A DNA stretch of 64,000 nucleotides from Nocardia alba NBRC 108234 (lineage in GTDB: Bacteria; Actinomycetota; Actinomycetes; Mycobacteriales; Mycobacteriaceae). The first letter of the stretch is position 1, and each line of letters opens with the position of its first letter. Positions 34,807-42,043 of the stretch are shown one piece after another. The stretch is taken from positions 1-64,000 of the forward strand of contig NZ_BDAX01000018.1 in the NCBI RefSeq assembly GCF_001612665.1. Reading direction: 5' to 3'. The notes below the pieces were generated by a model. It did not search any database and was not told the DNA's origin. It was given only the letters and a program-made list of their open reading frames with translations. Both the position numbers and the translations under genes were made by a program.

Positions 34807-36393
34807 TTATCGGAGGCCCAGGGCTCGCCATGTTTCGAGTGCCCGGGTCAGGATCCGCGCCCACTGCTCGTGTTCGACCCCGCGGGGCGGAGCGAAGCCG
34901 TGGAGTCGCTGGTGGGCGACGGTCTGGGCTTCGGTGTATTTGAGCAGCCCGTCCGCGCCGTGACGGCGACCGAGGCCCGAGTCGCCCATGCCACCCATGG
35001 GGGCATCGATGCTGCCCCAGGCGGCGGCGAAGGCCTCGTTGACGTTGACGGTGCCGGCGTGCAGCCGTCGCGCAACCTTGCGGGCCGCGGCGCCGTCGCG
35101 ACCCCAGACGCTCGCGTTGAGGCCGTACGGCGTCGCGTTGGCCATCGCCACCGCCTCATCGACCGAGCGGTAGCGGTAGATCGAGACCACCGGCCCGAAC
35201 GTTTCGTGGTCGAACAGAGTCATCGCCGGCGTCACGCCGGCCAGGATGGTCGGCTCGTAGAACAGGGGCCCGAGGTCGGGACGTGCGCTGCCGCCGGCGA
35301 GCACTGTCGCGCCTTTCGACACCGCGTCGTCGACGTGCGAGGTGACCGTCTCGAGCTGGGCGAGGGTGGTCAGAGAGCCCATGTCCGCCGAGAAGTCGTA
35401 GGCAGCGCCCAGGCGCATGGCTTGGGTGCGCTCGACGAACGCGGCCACGAACGCGTCGTGGATCTCATCGGCGAGGTAGAGCCGCTCGATGGACACACAC
35501 AACTGCCCGGCCGAGGGGAAGCAGGCGGCGACCGCACCGGCGGCGGCCTTCTCGACGTCGGCATCGGCGAGCACAACCATGGCGTTCTTGCCGCCGAGCT
35601 CCAGAGACGCGCCGACGAGCCGCTCACCTGCGTCGCGCGCGATCTGGCGCCCGCTGGCCGTGGAGCCGGTGAACATCATGTAGTCCGCGCCGGCCATGAG
35701 CGCGCCTCCGATGGAGCTGCCGCGGCCGACCACCATCTGCCAGACGTCGGTCGGCAGTCCGGCCTCGCGCATCAAGTCCATGGCCCACAGCGCGGTCAGG
35801 GCGGTCTGCGTATCGGGTTTCTGCACGACAGCGTTGCCGGCCATCAGGGCCGGGATGGCGTCGCCGGCGGCCATGCTGAGCGGGTAGTTCCACGGCGAAA
35901 TAACGGTGACCACGCCCTTGGGGTGGCGCAACACGGTGGTGTGGGTCAGCACGGGGATCGCGCCCTTGCGGCGCTTCGGTGAGAGCAACCGGCGTGCGCT
36001 GCGCGCGTAGTAACGGGCGGTGATCGCGGTGTCGCTGACCTCGAGGAAGGCGTCGCGGCGGGTCTTGCCGCTCTCGGCCTGCATCAGGTCCAGGGCCTGC
36101 TCTTGCCGCTGGAGGACGAGGTCGTGGAAGCGCAGCATGATGCGCGAGCGGTCGGCCACCGGGACAACCGCCCAGGCAGCCTGGGCAACGCGTGCCCGGA
36201 CAAAGGCTTCCTCGACATCGTCGGGGGTGGACAAGGGCAGGTCGGCGAGCTGCGCGCCGGTGTACGGCGAGGTCGTGGTGACCCGCTGAGCGCCGGCACC
36301 GGCGGCGACCAGGCCTGCCAAGCGCTCGACCCGGGCCGGTGTCAGCCAGGCCGGAAGGACGGTGGCGACGCGGCTGGCATTCGTGGTGGTCAT
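34807..36393 (-). CDS. succinate-semialdehyde dehydrogenase-like aldehyde dehydrogenase
   Basis: 528 residues from the ATG at 36393. ALDH landmarks: VISPWNYPLSMAAGDAIPALMAGNAVVQKPD, GSTASGRQIARDAGERLVGASLELGGKNAMVV (catalytic Glu), SAGQLCVSIERLY (catalytic Cys), and FDHETFGPVVSIYRY. The PWNYPL and SAGQLCVSIERLYL signature match GabD2-type NADP succinate-semialdehyde dehydrogenases, which oxidise succinate semialdehyde to succinate. Other aliphatic semialdehydes are possible. Its start is 7 bp after the acetoacetate-decarboxylase-like stop, so the two are in one operon controlled by the nearby TetR. Confidence 0.9.
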   Translation of the reverse strand: MTTTNASRVATVLPAWLTPARVERLAGLVAAGAGAQRVTTTSPYTGAQLADLPLSTPDDVEEAFVRARVAQAAWAVVPVADRSRIMLRFHDLVLQRQEQALDLMQAESGKTRRDAFLEVSDTAITARYYARSARRLLSPKRRKGAIPVLTHTTVLRHPKGVVTVISPWNYPLSMAAGDAIPALMAGNAVVQKPDTQTALTALWAMDLMREAGLPTDVWQMVVGRGSSIGGALMAGADYMMFTGSTASGRQIARDAGERLVGASLELGGKNAMVVLADADVEKAAAGAVAACFPSAGQLCVSIERLYLADEIHDAFVAAFVERTQAMRLGAAYDFSADMGSLTTLAQLETVTSHVDDAVSKGATVLAGGSARPDLGPLFYEPTILAGVTPAMTLFDHETFGPVVSIYRYRSVDEAVAMANATPYGLNASVWGRDGAAARKVARRLHAGTVNVNEAFAAAWGSIDAPMGGMGDSGLGRRHGADGLLKYTEAQTVAHQRLHGFAPPRGVEHEQWARILTRALETWRALGLR

Positions 36394-36400
36394 CTCGTCG

Positions 36401-37330
36401 TCAGCTCCGATCACGGACGGAGGTGGGCACTGGCATGTGCAGTGCCAGCTGGCCTTCGGCGGTGACATCGAGCTGGATGGTCCGGATCGGTTTCAACGAG
36501 CGCAAGTCCTCGCTCATCCGGCCCTCGCCGAGCTGAAGGTCCAGGCCGCGAGGGAACCGCGTGGTGCCCGAGGCGAGCATGTTGATCTGGCTGGTCGTGG
36601 AGTGCCAGGCACCGTCGATCGTGGTGTAGGAGGTCAGCGTCGAGACGTGTGCACCGGTGGGCCGGGCGGTCTGCTTTGGGGTGGGCACCGAGAGAGCGAG
36701 GTCGAGGCCACCGTGATCGTTGGCGACCCGGGCGGAGGTGTGCTCGGTGTCGATGTCGACGTCGAGCTGGGTGACCCATTTGGGGAAGCCGTAGCCGTCG
36801 TGGCCGCGCACCTGCGCGATCTCGGTGTTGACCGGAAGCGCGAGCACGTAGGAGTGCAGGGAGTCGTTCTTGAGCCCGGTGACCAGGTCGAGCAGGCTCA
36901 ACCCACCGCCGTGCCGCGCCGGTTTGACGGCGATACCGACAGCGGCCTCGGTGTAGAAGTCGATGTCGCACACGTCGTACCGGAACGCCATCACCGAGAC
37001 GATCCCGAGCCCCGGGGCGATCTCGAGCGGATCCAGCTCTTTCGGCAGGCGAGCCCGGATCGCCTTCGTCGGCGCGAGCATCGTGAGCCGGGCAGTGGCG
37101 ATGCGGTAGTAGAAGTTCGGCGTCAGCGTGGGTCCGATGCTGGAGTCCACGCGGGTCTTGGGCATCCGGCGGAAGAAGTCGACACTGCTGACCCTCGGGT
37201 CCTGCGCGACTTCGTCGAGGTCGGTGTTCATCCGGAACCGGTCGTAGAGGCCACCTTCGGGGACGGTGACGAGACGCCCTCCGAGGTCGACCTCTACGGT
37301 CCGGTAGGTCAGCTTGCCAGTCGATGCCAT
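36401..37330 (-). CDS. acetoacetate decarboxylase family protein
   Basis: 309 residues with GAGGAG before the ATG. The Schiff-base lysine motif HDGYGFPKWVTQ places the catalytic Lys near residue 184, as in GxGFPK of acetoacetate decarboxylase. Other family features: RLPKELDPLEIAPGLGIVSVMAFRYDVCD and LALPVNTEIAQVRG. The family includes true decarboxylases and enzymes with other retro-aldol or dehydratase reactions, so the reaction is uncertain. It is the first gene of an operon with the aldehyde dehydrogenase. Two copies of a 17-bp operator lie just upstream. Confidence 0.85.
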   Translation of the reverse strand: MASTGKLTYRTVEVDLGGRLVTVPEGGLYDRFRMNTDLDEVAQDPRVSSVDFFRRMPKTRVDSSIGPTLTPNFYYRIATARLTMLAPTKAIRARLPKELDPLEIAPGLGIVSVMAFRYDVCDIDFYTEAAVGIAVKPARHGGGLSLLDLVTGLKNDSLHSYVLALPVNTEIAQVRGHDGYGFPKWVTQLDVDIDTEHTSARVANDHGGLDLALSVPTPKQTARPTGAHVSTLTSYTTIDGAWHSTTSQINMLASGTTRFPRGLDLQLGEGRMSEDLRSLKPIRTIQLDVTAEGQLALHMPVPTSVRDRS

Positions 37331-37346
37331 CGGCGTTCTCCTCTGA

Positions 37347-37363
37347 TGTAAGCGGTGTCAACA
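37347..37363 (-). promoter_or_regulatory. TetR operator site 1
   Basis: Reads TGTTGACACCGCTTACA on the minus strand. It is one of four 17-base sites of form TGTTnACAnnGCTnACA around the tetR gene at 37426-38001, and sits directly before the decarboxylase ribosome-binding site. The TTGACA could also act as a -35 box. Confidence 0.7.
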
Positions 37364-37380
37364 CCGAGGATCGCATGGCA

Positions 37381-37397
37381 TGTGAGCACTGTCAACA
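37381..37397 (-). promoter_or_regulatory. TetR operator site 2
   Basis: Reads TGTTGACAGTGCTCACA on the minus strand, a partial dyad (TGT...CA-n-TG...ACA). It is 34 bases from site 1, about three helical turns, so two repressor dimers could sit on the same face. Confidence 0.72.
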
Positions 37398-37425
37398 ATG
37401 CATGGCGCGGGATGCGCGGAACGCG

Positions 37426-38001
37426 TCAGGAGCCGACCGAGCCGATCGCGACGAAGGCGCTGCGCACCCGCTCGGCGACCTCCTCGTCCGACACCGCGTG
37501 CAGCTTGCCGTCGAGGTACAGGCAGGCGAGCCCGTGAGCGAGCCCCCAGCCGGCCGACGCCAGAGCCGAGGCGTCCGCTTCGGGGAAGACTCGATCGAGC
37601 GCGTCGGCCAGCAGCTCGTGCAGGGCATCGGCGGCCTTGACTCGCTCGTCGTCCGCATCGTCGCAGGGCTTGCCGAACATCACGCGAAAAAGAGCCGGAC
37701 GCCGCAGCGCGAAGGCGACATAGGTGACCGCGAACTCGGCCAGATCCTGGAGCGAGGCGGGCGGATTGCGCCCTTCGCCCAGGTTCGCCTGCAGGTCGCG
37801 AAAGCCCTCGACCGCGAGTGCGGACTCCAGTGCGTCGCGGTCTTTGAAGTGGCGGTACGGCGCCGTTTGTGACACGCCGGCCCTGCGCGCGATCGCGCGG
37901 AGCGAGAAGGGCTCGCCGGCCTCGAGCATCTCCATCGCGGCCGACAGCAGCGCCGCCCGCAGGTCGCCGTGATGGTAGCCACTCTTCTCCGATGTTGACA
38001 T
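37426..38001 (-). CDS. TetR/AcrR family regulator
   Basis: 191 residues. N-terminal HTH: YHHGDLRAALLSAAMEMLEAGEPFSLRAIARRAGVSQTAPYRHFKDRDALESALAVEGF across residues 9-67, then a C-terminal TetR_C_33-like ligand domain. It lies between the leftward aldehyde-dehydrogenase operon and a rightward epimerase-like gene, with two 17-bp operator copies on each side. One copy (37993-38009) covers its own start codon, which implies autorepression. The natural inducer is unknown; an aldehyde or keto acid would fit the genes it faces (inference). Confidence 0.9.
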   Translation of the reverse strand: MSTSEKSGYHHGDLRAALLSAAMEMLEAGEPFSLRAIARRAGVSQTAPYRHFKDRDALESALAVEGFRDLQANLGEGRNPPASLQDLAEFAVTYVAFALRRPALFRVMFGKPCDDADDERVKAADALHELLADALDRVFPEADASALASAGWGLAHGLACLYLDGKLHAVSDEEVAERVRSAFVAIGSVGS

Positions 38002-38009
38002 TGCTTACT
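37993..38009 (+). promoter_or_regulatory. TetR operator site 3, over the tetR start codon
   Basis: Reads TGTTGACATTGCTTACT on the plus strand and matches the consensus at all but the last base. It contains the tetR ATG complement at 37999-38001, so binding would directly block expression of tetR. Confidence 0.65.
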
Positions 38010-38025
38010 TAGCCCTTCTACGCTG

Positions 38026-38042
38026 TGTTAGCACTGTAAACA
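38026..38042 (-). promoter_or_regulatory. TetR operator site 4
   Basis: Reads TGTTTACAGTGCTAACA on the minus strand, the best dyad of the four (TGTT...CA-G-TG...AACA). It is 33 bases from site 3 and lies upstream of both tetR and the rightward epimerase-like gene. Confidence 0.7.
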
Positions 38043-38302
38043 TAGTGTACTTCGGGACGAACCGGACGGCCCTCGTCAGCGCATCTGGGCGGGGCGCCGT
38101 CGACTTCACCCACCGCACCTTCCGGTCGACCTCGGTGACACGCTGGCAGTACACCAGCGACCAGGTGCCCGAGGTTCGACCAACGACCATATCGGCGGGG
38201 CCGCGCCCCTGCCGCGGTGGTCGACCGCATCGTCATTCAGTGGTACGACGCTGCTCGCAACCGAGCTGCCGTCGACACCGCCCATTACCGCGAGGAGACC
38301 CC
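38043..38302. other. upstream region of the epimerase-like gene
   Basis: 260 bp. I see no gene in it. It ends in GAGGAG before the ATG at 38303. Confidence 0.35.
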
Positions 38303-39247
38303 ATGCAGACCGTCCTCGGCGCCGGCGGACCGATCGCCGACGAACTCGTGAACGAGCTCCACCGCAACCACACCGATGACATTCGCCTCGTCAGCCGCAA
38401 TCCGTCGCAGGTCAACGACACCGATGAACTCGTGGCCGCAGACCTCACCGATGCCGAGGCCACCAGCCGCGCGGTCGCGGGCAGCCGGATCGCCTACCTC
38501 ACCGTCGGCCTGCCCCTGAATTCGGCGCTGTGGGAGCGCCAGTTCCCCGACATCATGCGCAACGTCATCGACGCCTGCGGCGAACACGAGACGAAGCTCG
38601 TATTCTTCGACAACACCTACATGTATCCCGGAACGTCGGCTCCCCAGACCGAGTTGACAGCGTTCGCACCGGGCGGCCGCAAGGGGCGTGTCCGTGGCGA
38701 GCTCGCCACCATGCTGCTCGAGGCTGTGCGGGCCGGTCGGATTCAGGGCCTCATCGGCCGCGCCCCCGAGTTCTACGGGCCCGGTTCGACCAAGAGCTAC
38801 ACGAATTCGTTGATGTTCGACCGGATCAGGGCGGGCAAGCGGCCGTTCGTCCCGGTCAACGCCCACGCCGAGCGATCCCTGATCTGGACCCCCGACGCGA
38901 GCCGTGCGCTGGCCCGGCTCGGCAACACCCCGGATGCCTACGGCCAGACGTGGCACCTACCGGTCGACCCGAACCGGCAGTCCTACGCTCAGCTGCTCGA
39001 GATCGCCGGCGAGGTCACCGGGCGCAAGATCGGCTACACGGTGCTGCCGATGCTCGCTTTCCGCCTCGGGCGTCGCTTCGTCGAGCCACTTGACGAGATG
39101 TACGAGCTGCTCGACCGCTACCGCGACGACAACATCTTCGACAGCTCGAAGTTCGCGGCCCGCTTCCCGGACTTCCAGGTCACCACCTATCGGGAGGGAG
39201 TGGAGCGGATCCTCACCAACCCACCTGCCGACCAGCCAACCCGATGA
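38303..39247 (+). CDS. NAD-dependent epimerase/dehydratase-like protein
   Basis: 314 residues from the ATG at 38303 with GAGGAG upstream; the frame is open further left, where it has no family features. Rossmann-like N-terminus VLGAGGPIADELVNELHRN (atypical GxGxxG: GAGGPIA), then LVSRNPSQVNDTDELVAADLTDAEATSRAVAGSRIAYLTVGLP and FFDNTYMYP with the Tyr of the extended SDR family. The C-terminal half (FYGPGSTKSYTNSL, WHLPVDPNRQSYAQLLEIAGEVTG) also fits NmrA/epimerase-like SDRs. Catalytic Lys is not obvious. It faces the TetR operators on its left and could share that control. Confidence 0.83.
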   Translation: MQTVLGAGGPIADELVNELHRNHTDDIRLVSRNPSQVNDTDELVAADLTDAEATSRAVAGSRIAYLTVGLPLNSALWERQFPDIMRNVIDACGEHETKLVFFDNTYMYPGTSAPQTELTAFAPGGRKGRVRGELATMLLEAVRAGRIQGLIGRAPEFYGPGSTKSYTNSLMFDRIRAGKRPFVPVNAHAERSLIWTPDASRALARLGNTPDAYGQTWHLPVDPNRQSYAQLLEIAGEVTGRKIGYTVLPMLAFRLGRRFVEPLDEMYELLDRYRDDNIFDSSKFAARFPDFQVTTYREGVERILTNPPADQPTR

Positions 39248-39589
39248 CTGACGTGGTCGGTTTCAGAGCGCGCTCGCGGTGGCAGTGAAATCTCTGTTGA
39301 GCTTGTCCCCAGCGCGGATCCCGACCTTGTCCTGGATCGTGGTCCGATGTCTGTCGATGCGCGAGGTCAGGGGCGATTTCTCGTTCAACCCGTTTCTGGC
39401 CACAGGCGATCGCGGAGTCCCGGACGACACTGCGTCCGTGACGTTCGAGCGGCTGTCGGCAGCGCCGGGACCAAGTCCGCCGAGCTGCGCCGACTCGCCG
39501 AGGCGCGGCTCGCGGCCAAAGGGACGACGCGGCAGTTTCCGGCGGCTCGATACGGAGCCGACGGAAACCCCGCGATGGCGGTGCCGCCG
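39248..39589. other. gene-poor stretch between convergent genes
   Basis: 342 bp between convergent ends. On the minus strand there is a short regulator-like tail (HRTTIQDKVGIRAGDKLN) ending near 39265, which I cannot assign. No complete gene is seen. Confidence 0.3.
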
Positions 39590-40588
39590 CTACCGCGCCG
39601 AAACCACGGCCCCGGCAAGGTGTTCGACCGTGGCCGCGAGATCGCCGCACGCCTGCTCATACTGATGACGCAGGGTCGCCACGAGTTCGGCAGTGGACCC
39701 GGCTTCGGTGACCGCACCGATACCCTGGCCCGCGCCCCAGACATCCCGCCAGGCCTTGGCATCGCTGCCGGAGGAACCGAAGTTCATCTGCGAGGGGTCC
39801 GAGTCCGGCAGGTCGTCCGGGTCCAGGCCCGCGGCAACGATGCTGCCGCGCAGGTAGTTACCGTGCACGCCGGTGAACAAATTGCTGTAGACGATGTCGG
39901 CCGCGGTGGAGTCGACGATCATCTGCCGGTAGCCGGGTACGACGTTGGCCTCGGCCGTCGACAGGAACGCCGACCCGATGTAAGCCAGATCGGCACCGGC
40001 GGCCTGGGCCGCCAGGATCGACCGGCCGTGCGCGATGGAGCCCGACAGCAGCAGCGGACCATCGAACCAGGTACGGATCTCCTGGACCAGCGCGAACGGC
40101 GACTGGGTCCCGGCATGCCCACCCGCGCCCGCGGCGACCGCGATGAGCCCGTCGGCGCCCTTCTCGATCGCCTTGCGCGCGTACTCGTTGTTGATCACGT
40201 CGTGGAGCACGAGCCCGCCGTAGGAATGCACCGCGTCGTTGATCTCGGTCCGCGCGCCCAGCGAACTGATCACGATCGGCACCTCGTGCTCGACGATGAC
40301 GGCCATGTCCTGTTCGAGTCGATCGTTGGAGCGGTGCACGATCTGATTGACCGCGAAGGGCGCCACCACCGCCCCCGGGTTCGCCGCCGCGAACGCCGCG
40401 TTCTCCTCGACAATGCGATCGAGCCAGTCGCCGAGCAGCGACGCGGGTCGCGCGTTCAGCGCCGGAAACGATCCGACGATCCCGGCCTGACACTGGGCGA
40501 TGACGAGCTCGGGACCCGACGCGATGAACATCGGCGAGGCGACCACAGGCAGGGACAGGCGGCCGGAAAGCTGCAGGGGCAGTGCCAT
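39590..40588 (-). CDS. nitronate monooxygenase / NAD(P)H-dependent flavin oxidoreductase
   Basis: 332 residues from the ATG at 40588 with GGAGGA before it. The 2-nitropropane dioxygenase/FMN barrel family is shown by LPVVASPMFIASGPELVIAQCQAGIVGSFPALNARPAS (residues 11 onward), VVAPFAVNQIVHRSNDRLEQD, VPIVISSLGA, GADGLIAVAAGAGGHAGTQSPFALVQEIR and PLLLSGSIAHGRSILAAQAAGADLAYIGSAFLST. The family oxidises alkyl nitronates or uses FMN as a quinone/enoyl reductase. The catalytic His of class I enzymes is in GAGGHAG. A 34-bp palindrome lies just upstream and probably controls it. Confidence 0.9.
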   Translation of the reverse strand: MALPLQLSGRLSLPVVASPMFIASGPELVIAQCQAGIVGSFPALNARPASLLGDWLDRIVEENAAFAAANPGAVVAPFAVNQIVHRSNDRLEQDMAVIVEHEVPIVISSLGARTEINDAVHSYGGLVLHDVINNEYARKAIEKGADGLIAVAAGAGGHAGTQSPFALVQEIRTWFDGPLLLSGSIAHGRSILAAQAAGADLAYIGSAFLSTAEANVVPGYRQMIVDSTAADIVYSNLFTGVHGNYLRGSIVAAGLDPDDLPDSDPSQMNFGSSGSDAKAWRDVWGAGQGIGAVTEAGSTAELVATLRHQYEQACGDLAATVEHLAGAVVSAR

Positions 40589-40632
40589 TGAATCCTCCAA
40601 AGAACGTCAGTAGCTGAACGATAGGACGCACA

Positions 40633-40666
40633 CCGCCCTATATGCAACCAGTTGCATATAGGGCGG
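40633..40666. promoter_or_regulatory. 34-bp perfect palindrome, probable TetR-type operator
   Basis: Arms 40633-40648 and 40651-40666 are exact reverse complements with a 2-base spacer; the core is TATGCAAC-CA-GTTGCATA. It sits 45 bases upstream of the nitronate monooxygenase start, where a repressor would block transcription. A TetR-like fragment begins immediately to the right. Confidence 0.85.
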
Positions 40667-40803
40667 GACGTGGCGTCGATCACCGTGTCGCCCTGATCGA
40701 CGGTATGCGGATCGACCGTCCCGCGATCGCCGTCCGCGGCACGAACCGTGAGGTGGTCGATGAGGTCCTCCGTCTGGTGCTGGAAACCCTTCCGCCCCGG
40801 TGA
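40667..40803 (+). pseudogene. C-terminal fragment of a TetR-like regulator
   Basis: On the plus strand the frame ending at the stop 40801-40803 reads VALIDGMRIDRPAIA then REVVDEVLRLVLETLP, which resembles the end of a TetR ligand-binding domain (ALIDG near the last helix, then a final helix). There is no start or HTH; the palindrome adjoins it directly. I read it as what is left of the repressor that once bound that palindrome. The match is short, so this is tentative. Confidence 0.45.
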
Positions 40804-40973
40804 CTCTCAGAATCCGAGGACCAGCCTCGCAACGCTGAAGCAGAGGATCAGCCAGGCGGTGTCGACCAGGGTGGTCTCCCTCCGGGTTGCTCGCGAACCT
40901 GCAGGTGCAGAAGGACCGGCCCCACACCTGCGGGGATAGCCCGACGCTACGAGCGAACTCCCTCCGGGCGAGC

Positions 40974-41642
40974 TCAGTCGCGAAGCGAGGTCACCAGCAT
41001 CGCCATCCCGGCCCCGGCGAACAACACCGTGACCCCTGCCAGGACGAAAAACCCGAAATTCGGCTCCACCCCATTGGCGAGCAAGGTCGGCACGAACACT
41101 CCGAGCGGCACGGCTCCAGCGAAAGCCCACGCACCAAGCCGGAAAGCCCCCATGAACACTCCCACCGGCTCGAATATCCCTACCAGCGCCAGCCCGACCC
41201 CCACGAACGCCAGCCACAACCACCACCCCAGACGCCCGGTCTGACGCGGGTTGTAGGAATCGGACTGCCCGTCGATGACGACGCCGACGACCTGTCCCTG
41301 CCACGTCCGCAGTGTCGCCTGCCCACCCTCGCGTGCCTTGGCGAAGAGTTCGCCGTTCACGTCGTGCGAATGCTGCGTCCCGTCGCGCATCCACCTGATC
41401 GTGAGGTGATTCGTCGTAGTCGTGCTGGTGGTTCCATCGCTGTTGACGTTGGTGGAAGTCGTAGCGGACGCGTCCTTCTCGATGATCGTGACGGTCTCTT
41501 CGACGAAGCAACTGCCCACACTCTTCTCACAGGCAACCTGATGCCGATACTCCCTCGTCTGGTGAAACGGATCCACGGCATGCGCCAGCGCGAACACCAC
41601 CAGTCCGGCCCCGACCAGGAACGCCAGCGCCCTACCAAACAT
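40974..41642 (-). CDS. hypothetical membrane protein
   Basis: 222 residues from the ATG at 41642 with GGGGGGAG upstream. N-terminal hydrophobic segment (ALAFLVGAGLVVFALAHAV), a soluble extracytoplasmic part with one Cys pair (ACEKSVGSC) and a Thr/Ser-rich stretch (TTSTNVNSDGTTSTTTTN), then three more hydrophobic segments (WWLWLAFVGVGLALVGIF, VFMGAFRLGAWAFAGAVPLGVFV, FFVLAGVTVLFAGAGMAML). It matches the DUF3592-like layout loosely. I do not recognise a function. A protein with a short loop between paired cysteines and several spans is common among nocardial hypothetical proteins. Confidence 0.65.
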   Translation of the reverse strand: MFGRALAFLVGAGLVVFALAHAVDPFHQTREYRHQVACEKSVGSCFVEETVTIIEKDASATTSTNVNSDGTTSTTTTNHLTIRWMRDGTQHSHDVNGELFAKAREGGQATLRTWQGQVVGVVIDGQSDSYNPRQTGRLGWWLWLAFVGVGLALVGIFEPVGVFMGAFRLGAWAFAGAVPLGVFVPTLLANGVEPNFGFFVLAGVTVLFAGAGMAMLVTSLRD

Positions 41643-42043
41643 CGCCACTCCCCCCAAGTTCCGATGACATACCTGCAGCGAGGTTGCGCCGAACTTCCCC
41701 GAAGAGCCTCCGACGTTACCGCCGCAAGCCCTCCCACACCCCGATTTTCGTTACGCTGGGCAATGATTCGCGTGAATCGTGACTCTTCGCCTCCAGCGTG
41801 CCGACGGGCACCCGGCGGTGCACGACCACAGACGGATACCGCTGGGCGGCTGATCAGGCACCCACCCGCCGCCTCCGTTCCCATCGCAGTTGTGTTTCTA
41901 CGATTTGCACGCCGGTATTTGCAGGAAACGCCCGGCGACTTCGGGACTCACAGATGGCCATCTTGTTGTGCGCACGGCGGGTTGCTCGTTGTGCTCACAC
42001 GGCATCGTTACGTGACGTTCGTGCAGGCCGACGATCACTGCTG
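41643..42043. other. gene-free stretch
   Basis: 401 bp between the start of a leftward gene and the end of another leftward gene. No convincing gene, repeat or RNA is visible. Confidence 0.35.
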
